The notes below the pieces were generated by a model. It was not told the DNA's origin, made no database searches, and saw only the letters and a list, made by a program, of their open reading frames with translations. A program made the position numbers and the translations under genes. 64,000 nucleotides of DNA from Gonocerus acuteangulatus. Lineage: Eukaryota > Arthropoda > Insecta > Hemiptera > Coreidae. This document shows, piece by piece, positions 1-10,249 of the stretch. The DNA lies in contig OX328124.1 in the NCBI GenBank assembly GCA_946811695.1, positions 100,498,998-100,562,997 of the forward strand, given 5' to 3'. The stretch's first letter is position 1. Every line of letters begins with the position of its first letter.

Positions 1-2741
1 ATTTATGTCCATAGAGACCATTTGGAACATTTTAATAAATACTTTTCAAGCTTGCAGTTGAATTGTGAAAGTGTTGGGTCCATATTTTATAAAGAAATTT
101 TGGATGAGTAAAATATTTAAATACTTTTTCTATTTGTTATTAATTTTGTTGTAAATGCAGCATTATTAGCGACTTTATGTGCTAAAATCTTAAATAATGT
201 GAGAATAAAATAGTCCATCTTGAAGAAATTTTGCATTCTTTTTGTGGAAACATATGCGAGGAGGTTTTTGCCGCCCCCTCTTGTCAGATTTTATCAGAAT
301 AAAGAGCCGGTTCGTGAAATAAATTCTGGAGGGCCAGGACTAGTGACGGGTATGCAGGGATTCAGGCCTCTATATCAAACAGGGTATGTTTCAAAAGATT
401 TTACTTGTTGCTAGGAACAAATCCCAAATAACTTCATTTCAACCCGAAAATTCCTTCTATAATCTTTTCCCTACTCAATTTAATTATAATGATCAAGTCC
501 TTCTGTCCTTCGTCCATATAAACAGTCTGGCATATAGATAAATAGTTATAATCAAATAATAATATTATGGACAAGTCAACAGTTAGCCACCAAAAGTTAC
601 TCATTTCACCAAAAAAAGAACTGATCACTATGGATTAGCAGAGGAGAGAAACAGATGATGTTTCTTTATTCAGGCCAATCCAAACCAAATTTTGCGAACC
701 TTCTTTTCGAAGGGATTATATAATCAAATTTTAAACATTGGATAATACAATAAATTTAAATTAAATAAATTCAAAATAAAGATAACTTGCGAAGGAGAAT
801 TCCATCGTTTTCGAAGCCCCGGGAAATCACAATGGAGCAAGGGCGATTTGCCATTAAAGTGAAGTTCCGTGCTCCAATCCTTGGTGAAACAGTCGGATAC
901 ATGAATAGAAATTTAGTTCCTTTATGTCGACTCTGGCTCCTTGCCAGTTTCAGTCGGTTTTGGCGAAACTAAAAACTAATCTAAATTCAGAACTACAGAC
1001 CTCAGAGTTACGATGGCTTTACCCACGGACTTTTCACCATCACTGGAAGGCTCTTTTAGTTCAACCTTTAGTTTTTGGATTAAATGAAAATAATCAATCC
1101 CTTTATTATTTTTTTTTATCACGACTGTTAAGGGATATCAGCAGTAACTCCTAGCATCAGCAGAGCTCAAATGGGTTCAGGTTCACGGTTGAAATCTTCT
1201 AGTCCTCTGACAAACTTGCCAAAACCTGCTGAAATCGATTAAACATTATAATAAAAAAAAATTAAATGGAAGGATTTTAATTTCTCCTGAAACATCGCTT
1301 TTCATTACAACCAACCACGTGTGAAGGATAATTTTTAGTTTGACCAACAGAACGTGTTCGTCTCCCTGGAAATACGTATTTGGTACTTCTACGGATATCG
1401 TCTCGATCGACTATTTTTTTCAAAGGGTACCTAAATAATTTAAATATAAAAACATCGCTTGAGACGATAACCGTATCAATACCAAAAGAAAATCCACAGT
1501 TAAAATCATAAGCATGATATATACAGCAAACATTTTCCATTTCAAATTCAACCTTTTCTCTTTGATTTTGGATTAGAAATGATCGAAATTGCAAATGTTA
1601 CTTCTGGTTTGAAAGAAAGTTGAATTTCTATTTTGATATATAAATTTCAACGGGTGTCAATTTTGGAGCCTGGTTTATAAGTTCGATAAAGATTTTGAGA
1701 AAAGTTAAAAAAATAATTTAATCTGTGTAACGTGAATGACTAGGGTACATCCCTAATTACTGTGCCACCGAATTTGATATACTTCATACTCAGGGGAATA
1801 CAGAACTATTGAGTATCTTGGGAGACAGTCCTAACAGATTTCGTCGCTTATCTATGTGTGTATATACTCACAAGTGAATACATAAGTATGTGAAAGTTTA
1901 ATATATCACTAAAAGATAATTCGGACTCTTGAAATGACCAGGTGAATGTAGTTTATAAAGCAGAAAGAGGAGCCTTTTAGTTACATGTTGTTGTTTGCCA
2001 ATTGGGACAGCTCCAATGCATTCTGTCTTGAAAGGGTTTGGGAACAATTTTATTTGTTAATCCGTCAATCAACTACATTATCACTTACTCAGGAATTTCT
2101 TTCGGGAAAGATGTGTGTTATTTTTCTTGCTTCCTTGCCCGGAGTTTAACATAACACGATCCATTTTGTTATCATAACACAATCCATTTCTTTTTGTTTA
2201 TTTATTTTTCAAGAGAAGGAAAAGTGTCCCGCTTAATGAACGACCAAACCCTAAAAGCATACCTATAACCTTAAAAATAAATAAAAAATGCACCACCATT
2301 CATTTTGCATTGGCTTTCTAGCTATTGATGCGACAAATTATTGAAATCTTCATCTATTCTATCGATGAGACAGGGAGCCTTGTTAAAATCTAAATATGTG
2401 TGTGTCTAACTGATAGTTCGATATCAGCCTCAAAAGTATTTTAGATTTTCAACCTTCTTTTGTATTCAAAATGTAAAACGATATTTCGGAGAGGAAACAC
2501 AAACATTAATTCTGTTGAATATTTCTACCGAAATTATTTTTTTTTTTATTTATTACATACATTGATGTATATAAAAAATACGATTTTTAGGGCCACATTT
2601 ATAATTTGGGTCCGATGTAAAGAACCATTTTGCGTATACATATTCACCGTCCGCTATCAATATTTCTCTCCTTTATTTGCCTATTTTTCTCTCACTCCCT
2701 CATTTTGATTCCCAAACCTCTGCTTCGTCCTCTCTACAACC
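1..2741. other. Unassigned AT-rich DNA
   Basis: No recognisable gene. Open frames are short (up to about 105 codons) and match no family I know. The last 80 bp become pyrimidine-rich and lead into the PLE insertion. A decayed family E fragment lies at about 1645-1705. The frame at 220-414 is discussed as a possible exon in the findings. Confidence 0.5.
1645..1705 (+). repeat. Decayed family E fragment
   Basis: Sequence here (AAATTTCAACGGGTGTCA, then a CGATAAAGATTTTGAG block) is similar in order and spacing to 53713-53785, where AAATTTTAACGGGGGTCA is followed by GGATCGATAAAGATTTGAAG. Both follow a TATATA stretch. This is an old, short copy of the post-(TA)n segment of family E. Confidence 0.5.
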
Positions 2742-2842
2742 TTATTTTCTATCTTTTTGATGACTAGATGAAGGGTATTAATTAATAATACCAACCAAGG
2801 TGAGGAATAACCCTTCAAAGCTCCAAAACTTACTTTTATTTT

Positions 2843-2887
2843 ACCATCACAACGTTTCGGACTATTCGTCCATCTTCAGGAGATCTT
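2843..2887 (-). ncRNA. Hammerhead ribozyme motif (PLE type)
   Basis: Minus strand reads CTGAAGA, then a GGAC/GTCC stem II closing a short GAATA-type loop, then GAAAC GTT. CTGAAGA fits the conserved CUGANGA box, and the very short stem III is typical of PLE hammerheads, which are thought to act as dimers. Possible stem I pairs are imperfect (C-G, mismatch, C-G, T-A, A-T). Cleavage would follow GUU, a permitted but slower site. Partner of the copy at 3079-3122. Confidence 0.65.
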
Positions 2888-3078
2888 TTTTTAACACTAG
2901 CTTGGTTAATAGATAATAATATTATTAATTAATACCCTTCATCTAGTCATCAAAATAATATATAAATGGAAGAGGAGAGGATCCATTTTAAAGGAGTAGA
3001 AGGAGTATTGGCAGAAGATATTAATAAAGAAGAAGATAAGCATTCTGTTAAACTATTAACCATGCTAGTGTTAAAAAA

Positions 3079-3122
3079 GGCTCTCCTGAAGATGGACGAA
3101 TAGTCCGAAACGTTGTGATGGT
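3079..3122 (+). ncRNA. Hammerhead ribozyme motif (PLE type)
   Basis: CTGAAGA at 3086-3092, stem II GGAC...GTCC, GAAA at 3107-3110, then CGTT. It is the inverted partner of the 2843-2887 motif and keeps the same core, though stem I is weaker. Activity is uncertain because of the GUU site and the mismatches in stem I. Confidence 0.6.
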
Positions 3123-3180
3123 AAAATAAAAGTAAGTTTTGGAGCTTTGAAGGGTTATTCCTCACCTTGGTTAGTATTAT

Positions 3181-3532
3181 TATTTTCTATCTTTATCTCT
3201 TCCTTTCCCTATCACTACCTCACAATCTCTCATACCTTCCAACTTTCTTCTCATCTCTCTCTTCCTCGTTCCATCGTCCTCTCTCTCCTTCACTATGGCT
3301 CTCTTCTTTTCTATTCTTATCACTCCTTTCCTCTCCCTATCTTACCTTCACACTCTCTTATACCCTCCTTTTCTCTCATCTTCCCCATATTCCTTCTTCC
3401 GTATTTCTCTCTCTCTTTCCCTCTGATATTCCCCTCCCTCCCTTTCTATCTGACACTCTCAATCCCGCCTTTTCTCTTGTCATCTCTACCTACGCCCTTC
3501 CGTATTTCTATCTCTCTCCATCTATAAAATAA
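3181..3532 (+). repeat. Pyrimidine-rich tract
   Basis: About 350 bp that is almost all C and T on this strand (TCTCTCCTT-like, irregular). It continues the pyrimidine-rich stretch seen at 2660-2756 left of the PLE, so the PLE split one tract. The serine/leucine/proline-rich open frames here (3147-3527, 3167-3532) are translations of this simple sequence, not genes. Confidence 0.85.
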
Positions 3533-6520
3533 TTGAATACTCCATCATTTTGGCCGCATAGAATAATGATGAATGCAAAATGCAAATTAAACTGAGGACA
3601 GTATTAGGCTTTTTGCCTCCGAGTACATTAATCACCTGTTCCCACCTAAATTTAATTTTAACACCTCTAAAACTATAATTAACGAACTCATCCACCTATT
3701 AAGAATGCTCATTAATCATCCGACAACCAGTCACTGTTAATTAATTAATTGTGCTCACCTGATGAAAAAAGAAAATTAGCTCCGGGGTTTCCATTATGGA
3801 GGATATCCAAGGTCTCTATCAAGCAAACAGTAAACGATTTATGCAGCATTTATATCGAATTTCGTTTTAATATTTTATCCCAATCAAGTTTATTTATCTT
3901 TCCTTTCGTTTTAATTGGCTAGGGCATGAAATTAAAAAAAAAAAAAAAGTTCACGTTTTGCCCTTGTACCTCTTTATTAAACGATTCACCCTAAATGTCT
4001 CGAGGCTTTTAAGCTATATCTTCAGAGGCCACTATAATCTGGAAAAAAGTTAAAAATTGCCAGGCTTATAAAGGCCCTTGAAGAGTTAGCAGGGATACTA
4101 GGAAACATTTAGAGTAAGTTATCTGAGTGTTTTTTTTTTTTCTCATCGAACTCTCTTAGCTCCGGGAAATCTATAGATTGACACCCTTTGACGATCAACG
4201 GAATCCAACAAAACTTATGTGTACACCATTGTATACAAGAGACTGTTTACGATAAAATGGAATTATTCAATACATAATAATTATTAATTATAATGAGTCC
4301 TTGACAAATCTGAACGAAAAAGGAAATTGAAAAATAATAAAAAGTTCTTTATCACATTTTTGAGGAAGTCTGGAAATTGTCCAGCTCACCTTCTTCTATA
4401 TATTTCCAGATGGTACAGAACAATCCAAAATTAACAATAATATTGGTATGCAATCTGGCAGAGTGTAGAAAGGCTTTTGTTTTGATGAGGTAAGCCACAT
4501 ACACTGAAAGGAATACAATGTATTTTGGTTTGTGATGATTAAAAAAAAAGTATTTATATTATAATTAATAATGATGAAAAATTATTGATTTATTCAAGGA
4601 AAAATAGTGTATCATACTAATTGAGTCTATTAAATGAAATAAGGGTTGTCTCATACCATTGGGACACACTGACAAAAAGCCCTGAAATGTAATTTTCGAG
4701 TAGATGAAACTAGACCAGGTAGAAATATATTTTAGGGTTGACTGATCGAAATGAGGAAAGCTGTTTTTGGATCGGAGGAAGAACCGGTAAAATTTGCTAT
4801 GTATTTTTTTTTTTTTTTTTTTTATTGTTCTTCTTTCTTTTTATTGTATTCATAAAGCGTAGAATTTTACAAAAGAAATATCTAAATTTCCAGTGTAACC
4901 TACAAAAATTGTGATTTAAACGAATTGTATTTCGATATTTTTTATGTACTAGAAATACCAAATTTTCTTTACTTTCTACAACTTTGCGTAAGGCAAAATT
5001 ATTGTTAATTTTAGATTGTTTACCATCTGAAAAGTTATTAAACAAGAAAGTTTCGAAGTAAGCGGAGGAACTTCAACCTTTTCCAGAAATGAAATAGTGA
5101 TCTTGAATAATATTCATCTACCTATTTCTCTCAATCTTCTCAAAGTAATTTCATGTACTAAATAGTGCCTTCTTACAGTAATAACTTATTTACTTCTGTT
5201 TACAATCCTCTAGGCATAGGTTTCCGAGACCGAATACTTTAGGTATAATAATTACTTATTTAATGAATCACAAATTGAGCGACTTATTAGAAAGATTGGG
5301 GATTTTTTGGGGAACATTTTTCGCTAACTAGACTTTTTATTCGTATAAACTTTTTAAACAGTTTTTGCGGTTTAAAAATGACATCGTAAAAATTGAAAGT
5401 GCATTAGGCTTAAGGCAAATGTAATGCTGATTTCACATGATATATAACGATAAAAAATAGTTTGTGCAAGCAGAGAAAATTGGAGTTTTTCTATGAAAAA
5501 CACTTTTTGTTTTTCTAAATAACATTAAAAAAGGGCATAAGTCTGGAAGAAAGCCAGATGGAAACGTGTGGTTGGCAGGATTTAACTACATTTTTCGTCT
5601 AGTTTCACTCCCTAGAGGCTTCTCATATATTTTCGATACAGTCTGTACTTAAATACATGTATGCGCTTATTCACTTTCTACCGTCTTCAAATCCTCTCTT
5701 TTCTTTTTCTTTTACTCTAATGCATACAAAGTAGATACAATATCATTTCTCAATAGGAAAGGTCAACTTCGTTAAGCAGAATCCAAACTTTTTTTTTTCA
5801 AGGGAAATTCGTAAAAATAATTCTAGTTGGGGAAGGTTCGGATTCCAGCAGTAATTTCAAGGCATATAAAATTCTGACGTTTTTTCTCCTAGCCGAATCC
5901 CATCTATACCTTGTCTTCAAATAGCAATATGCTTCATCTCTTGGTTATTAACCATGGTTATGGACACGATGGAAACAGACTACAGTATCACAGTTCCTGT
6001 ATCGAACTTTTTTTGATTTAATTGAGAGGAGAACGTTCACCAATGAGATTGCGAAGGTAGTCACGGTTAATAAAACTATTTTTAGATAAAAAGTATGTCA
6101 TTAGTTATCAGAAATTTATCATAGTCAATATTTATTTTTCAGTCTGGAAACAGCCAGGTTTGGGTCATGATTTTTAATTAATGTTTTTATATATACAATA
6201 CAAAATACAAAAGTAATTTAAAAAAAATATTTCTTTCTATTCCGCAATCTTGCTGAAGGCGGAGGCAAAGAGTCGCTGAATGGAATGCTCATCTAGAACC
6301 CCAAAATGACCTTATCCAACCAGGAAGTGATCTGGCCATCATCATTTGGCTAGTGTCCAGAGACTTTACCATTTTCGCCTGACCCATTCTTGTACAAATA
6401 CGACCTTTAAAAAGTCAACACAGCTTTTCCAATGTCTATATCTTTTCCATGAGCTTTTCAATAAATTGCATTGTAGGCAAGCGATGAAATTTTTAGCAAG
6501 AAAATGTAAGAAAGAAACCC
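3533..6520. other. Unassigned AT-rich DNA
   Basis: No gene recognised. Contains poly(A)/poly(T) runs (3930, 4130, 4805) and one decayed hammerhead-like relic at about 3981-4030. The 82-codon minus-strand frame at 4797-5045 is lysine/asparagine rich and ends in the poly(T) run; I see no domain in it. Confidence 0.5.
3981..4030 (-). ncRNA. Decayed PLE hammerhead relic
   Basis: Minus strand reads CTCTGAAGA, an A-rich spacer with AAAAG, GCCTCGAGACAT and TTAGGGTG. This follows the PLE motif at 24223-24262 (CCCTGAAGA ... AAAAGGCACGAAACAT ... GTCGGGCG) position by position, but GAAAC has become GAGAC and stem II no longer pairs. Probably an old, inactive PLE end. Confidence 0.35.
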
Positions 6521-6578
6521 AAAACTTTCTGTAATAGTTCAGATATTTACTGGTATCTGAACTATTACAGAAAGTTTT
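6521..6578. repeat. Perfect 25-bp inverted repeat at a MITE edge
   Basis: Arms 6521-6545 and 6554-6578 are exact reverse complements around an 8-nt spacer. The right arm is the first part of the MITE that starts at 6556, so the left arm is an inverted duplicate of that terminus lying outside the element. Confidence 0.9.
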
Positions 6579-6996
6579 GCAGGCATAAATAAAATGCGAA
6601 ACGTCAAACTAACGATAAGATATAATACTTCTTGAAGGTGTTTAAATAACAGGTAGGGTTTTAAGCACTGTGATTTAAGAAGAGTAATGTTCCTTGTCAG
6701 GTTAACAGGGCCTTTATGATGATGACCTAGGACGTGGCAAGAATTAGCTGTACATACCGGGACACCTAACACCCTCACTACATCAGGCTTACAGTCAGAC
6801 AATAACAGGAAGCCCGCTTTGAATTTCAAGTATTGTCCGTGACTAATGAAAAGGCTCGGACACTTGATTCGAATCTGTCACCTACAATGCCATTATGCTT
6901 GTCAGAGGGACAACTCTCAGACTATTATGGTTTCATATCTTAGTTTGACGTTTCGCATTTGATTTATGTCTACACAAATTCCTGGTATAGTTCAGA
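6556..6996. mobile_element. MITE with ~60-bp terminal inverted repeats, TA-flanked
   Basis: The left end TCTGAACTATTACAG and right end (reverse complement TCTGAACTATACCAG) continue inward to a shared AATGCGAAACGTCAAACTAA block at about 6595 and 6940. TA sits on both sides (6554-6555 and 6997-6998), as for Tc1/mariner-type elements. No transposase. The 96-codon minus-strand frame inside is unrecognised and probably not a gene. Confidence 0.7.
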
Positions 6997-7272
6997 TATC
7001 GGTAGCTTGTTTCCTACTGTCGGATATTTTATAGGAGAGACTTAAGCAGCGAAACCATGGGAATATATGACATTATTGCTTTAATTTTACTTCAAGTTTC
7101 AAATTATTCATATTCCTCGAGACAATTATAAGTCCTACCTGAAGACAATGCTACAAAACTGTCAAACGCGGGAAATAAATCGTAACGTTTTCGAGTTAAT
7201 GTTTTTGCAGGATGCTTTTCATGGGTTTCCAAAGGTAGGGGATGAATGAATCAGGATTTCAAGGTGATGATA

Positions 7273-7519
7273 TCGTCATTACAAATGCAAAGTATCGAAT
7301 GTGAAAAGTGGTTGGTATCTTATAGATGACTTTATATATATTTTATCCTATGATATATTTTAATGCACATTCGTTAATTTGATTTTCTGTGATTGATAAT
7401 TATTTTTCTTCAATTTTCGAGAGTTTGCTACAACGTACATCAGTCCAACAGCAGGCAGAAAAATTGAATATGAAAAATGTGTTTTTTTCACATTCGATCT
7501 ATTGCATTTGTATCGACGA
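7273..7519. mobile_element. MITE family M, copy 1
   Basis: 247 bp with terminal inverted repeats of about 35 bp. The left end begins TCGTCATTACAAATGC and continues AAAGTATCGAATGTGAAAA; the right end is its reverse complement with a few changes. TA borders both ends. Similar elements lie at 24436-24688, 36623-36874 and 63068-63317, all close to 250 bp. TA flanks suggest mobilisation by a Tc1/mariner-type transposase (inference). Confidence 0.8.
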
Positions 7520-7684
7520 TATCTATAACCTTTTTCGAGGAAAGTGGGTAGAAATAGTTTTCTAACTAATTTTCAGCCTTTGTGCTTAAAATGTTGGTTT
7601 TTTTTTTTTTTCAATTTAAATATTTTCGGTTCATTGTTGTATGCACATTTTCGGTACGTTTGTAGTTAAAGAATTATTCGAAAA

Positions 7685-7900
7685 TGGGTCGTTCGTATAT
7701 TTTCCTTAATATCTCGAAAGCGGTTAAAAAATCGTAGTAAGGTGACCGTTCGGAAGCTTTCTAAGTTTTCTACAAAATGTTTTAATGCAATTTTTCATGG
7801 AGCCATGTCAATCAGATAAAAATAAGTGCTCAAAACTTCGAAATTGTTAGTTTTGTTCTTTTTAACAGGTTTTTGTCTCTGTTTAAATTACTTTAAAATT
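7685..7900 (-). repeat. Family Q fragment
   Basis: Contains the diagnostic Q string order: TTAATATCTCGAAAGCGGTT, GGAAGCTTTCTAAG, TCTACAAAA, then a TGTCAATC..GATAAAAATAAGTGCT block. The same order and orientation occur at 56485-56640. Strongly diverged. Confidence 0.65.
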
Positions 7901-8050
7901 GGTTGTTTTTTGTTTTCAATTGAATTTAAGAATTAAATGATTAATTTAATAAAACAAGGTAAGAAAATGGGAAACGTGTTGGTATATGTGTTTTGGTAGA
8001 GCAAACGTTGACTAATAAAAACAAAGGTTAGTTAAGGTTCTGTCCATTAA

Positions 8051-8352
8051 CGGGTAATTCTACCTTGTGCGATCAAAATCAAATTAATTTTCTTGAATTT
8101 ATAAATAACAAATAAATCAATATTTTTCAATTCTGTATATCAAACTTTTTATATTGGGTGTTAAAGTATCACAAAAGAAAAAATAAAATAAAATAAAAAA
8201 CTTGCCATTGGGACGACTTCAGTAGGAAAATCGTATTTTTGCCTAAAAAACATTTTCTTCACAATGAAATTCTTGGATATCATTTTTGATTAGTTAAGGA
8301 AAATTTTTAGCCCATAAAAAATGGCAAAAAAAGTTAAAGGTAGTAAGTCCTC
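8051..8352. mobile_element. TTAA-flanked MITE
   Basis: 302 bp between two TTAA tetranucleotides (8047-8050 and 8353-8356). Ends are roughly inverted: CGGGTAATTCTACCTTG on the left and AAGGTAGTAAGTCCTC on the right. TTAA flanks are the mark of piggyBac-type insertion; the family assignment is inference. Its right third matches 48410-48513. Confidence 0.6.
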
Positions 8353-8356
8353 TTAA

Positions 8357-8810
8357 GTAGGAGTGTGTGACAAAGCTGTCTCCGATTCTCAAACGACTTA
8401 AAAATACTTCATCTCGTCTCGCAATCCGGAAACTAGATGATCATACTTTGATCGACATCTCTGATTATGTTTTCTCCGTAGGCAATATTGCTGCCGATAA
8501 TTTAAAGTGTAAAAGATTCACAAAGAAAGTAATTATAAATACTGAAAAAAAGCTGAGCATAGTATACACATCTTGTAAAGGCTGAGCGTTGTTAGTATTA
8601 TGAGCTTTTCCTGTCATGATTTATACTTTATGTAGTTATGCCAATTGCCGGAAAATATTAAGTGAATAAGTAGAGACACAAACGGAAAAGGTAGAGCCGG
8701 AACAAGAAAAAAAAGAAGTGTTGACCGAAGCTCTCCAGCCGAGCGAAAACGACTCACCAGATAATCGATATGTTTCCTTTCTACATTCTAGAACTCCCAA
8801 AGCAACAGAC
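8357..8810 (+). pseudogene. Possible decayed retroelement coding stretch
   Basis: Base composition is less AT-rich than around it. Frames open for 10-70 codons: one begins VGVCDKAVSDSQTT and shifts; another (8367-8585, 72 codons) contains DISDYVFSVGNIAADNLKCK. A Cys-x-x-x start like this occurs in PHD-type ends of some LINE ORF1 proteins, but the match is too short to be sure. The hAT at 8819 and the LINE remnant at 10100 lie just downstream, so this may be the same LINE, split by the hAT. Confidence 0.25.
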
Positions 8811-8818
8811 CAGACAAC

Positions 8819-9903
8819 CAGAGATGGGCATAATTTTATTTATAAATAAAAATACGAATTTATTCGTTCTTCATATATTTGTGAATACGAATATAAATAA
8901 ATTTGTATTCATAAGTGTGAATACGAATTTATTTTTATTCACGTATATTAAATATAAAAAATGTGCAATACACATTCACGTATTACCTCTTTCTAAATTT
9001 TGGAATAATTCAATAGTGCAAAATTTTTACACTTTTTATTTAATTATTTATTTTTTTATTTATTTATTTACTTTATTTTTTTTTTGTTTTGGTATTTTTT
9101 TTAGTTGCTCTAAACTTTTTTAACCTTTTTTTACAAGAATAACTGCAAATACTTATATTTTACTTGTTTAACTGTTACTGGTATCTACTTCGAACATCTG
9201 GATAAGAGCGAGTCGCTACATATGCGAGTTCTATAATAAATAAATATTAATATAAATATAAAAATACAAATAAAATTTTATTAGCAACTTTTCCTGCGAA
9301 TACAAATTTATTCACATTATAATTTGTGAATAAAAATTGATTCACAATAAAATTCGCAAATAAATTATGAATTTATTCGTATTAAGTTCATATTACGAAA
9401 GTTATTGAAGGTGATTTTTTTTTTTATGGAGGTACAGATGACAAACTATGTCCCTGCAGCATGGCTGGTTCTCCGGCGGACTCGGGGTAAAAAAAAAATC
9501 TAGGCACTAATAACCTAGACGTTGAACGCCTAAAAAAAAAAAAAAAAATCACCTTCAATAACTTTCGTAATATCATCTTAATAGGAATAAATTCATGATT
9601 TATTGACGAATTTTATTGTGAATAAATTTTTATTCACAAATTATAATGTGAATAAATTTGTATTCGTATATTTTATGTGATTTTTTTGTAATCACTTGAT
9701 TTTTTGTAAATATTCACATTTTTTGTGATTATTTACAATTTTTTCTGTGAATTTATTTGTATTTTTATATTTAATATATGTGAATAAAAATAAATTCGTA
9801 TTCACACTCATGAAGACGAAGTTATTTATATTCGTATTTACAAATATATGAACTGCGAATAAATTCGTATTTTTATTTATAAATAAAATTATGCCCATCT
9901 CTG
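8819..9903. mobile_element. Fold-back hAT element with 8-bp target duplication
   Basis: 1085 bp. Ends are CAGAGATGGGCATAATTTTA and its reverse complement, a typical hAT terminus, bracketed by the perfect 8-bp duplication CAGACAAC (8811-8818 and 9904-9911). Outer inverted arms are 8819-8955 and 9757-9903; inner arms 9295-9425 and 9532-9672 are also reverse complements, so most of the element folds back, with about 340 bp extra in the left half. The arms are themselves built of short motifs like GAATAAATTCGTATTC. No transposase. The central loop (9426-9531) holds a SINE-like 3' end. Confidence 0.85.
9426..9548 (+). mobile_element. SINE-like 3' end in the hAT loop
   Basis: The least AT-rich segment of the hAT (about 9426-9490) leads to AGGCACTAATAACCTAGACG ... 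GAACGCCT followed by about 17 A. AGGC (9502-9505) and GCCT (9528-9531) can pair, and the loop resembles the TAATGACCTAG loop of the SINE at 12368. It is likely a 5'-truncated retroposed copy captured at the centre of the palindrome. Confidence 0.5.
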
Positions 9904-10099
9904 CAGACAACCAACTCGCTTTTGCTTAAGTCTATTCTTAGAAATGGATATTTACTATATGAAATAAAGAACAACAACAAAGAAACAGCATTTCCCATTA
10001 CTCCTGAAGATATCTTTCTACTGTTTATATAATCTGCTTGAAAACCTATGGCAGGTTAAACACAAAGAAGCGGAATGGCCATCTTCCAGGAGAGGTACA

Positions 10100-10249
10100 C
10101 GGAGAGAAGAAGTCGTACTGACTCGACTCCGTATTGGCCATACTCTGCTTACTCACGGACACCATATGTCTAACAAGAACAGACCTATTTGTAAACAATG
10201 TAACGAAATACTCACAATAAAAAATAGTGCAGAAAATGAGAATATTTAG
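10100..10249 (+). pseudogene. LINE C-terminal remnant (Jockey/I-like)
   Basis: A 49-codon frame with RREEVVLTRLRIGHTLLTHG, then PICKQCNEILTIKN, then a stop. This parallels the C-terminal zinc-knuckle region of the LINE at 17812-18411 (VLLTRLRIGHIKLTH ... CDTCQDIITVEH). The first Cys pair is kept (CKQC), but the His and last Cys are gone, and upstream frames carry stops. The RLRIGHT.LTH motif is typical of RNase H-bearing Jockey and I superfamily LINEs. The hAT at 8819-9903 may have split this LINE. Confidence 0.65.

Larger units (their letters stand above)
2757..3179. mobile_element. Short Penelope-like element with inverted hammerhead arms
   Basis: A 423-bp insertion flanked by a 15-bp direct repeat TTATTTTCTATCTTT (2742-2756 and 3180-3194), read as its target duplication. 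It consists of two inverted arms of about 122-125 bp (2788-2912 and 3053-3174), each with a hammerhead core (CTGAAGA ... GTCC GAAAC). A perfect 28-bp inverted repeat (2762-2789 and 2921-2948) adds a second fold. The middle (2974-3101) holds a 42-codon frame, charged and lysine/glutamate rich, that I do not recognise. Hammerheads in pseudo-LTR-like ends are established for Penelope-like retroelements; assignment to that class is inference because no reverse transcriptase is present. This is a non-autonomous or heavily truncated copy. Confidence 0.7.

Noticed and set aside
3147..3532. Two overlapping open frames of 126 and 121 codons rich in Ser, Leu, Pro and Phe
   Set aside because: They translate a polypyrimidine tract in two phases; such sequence lacks stops by composition.
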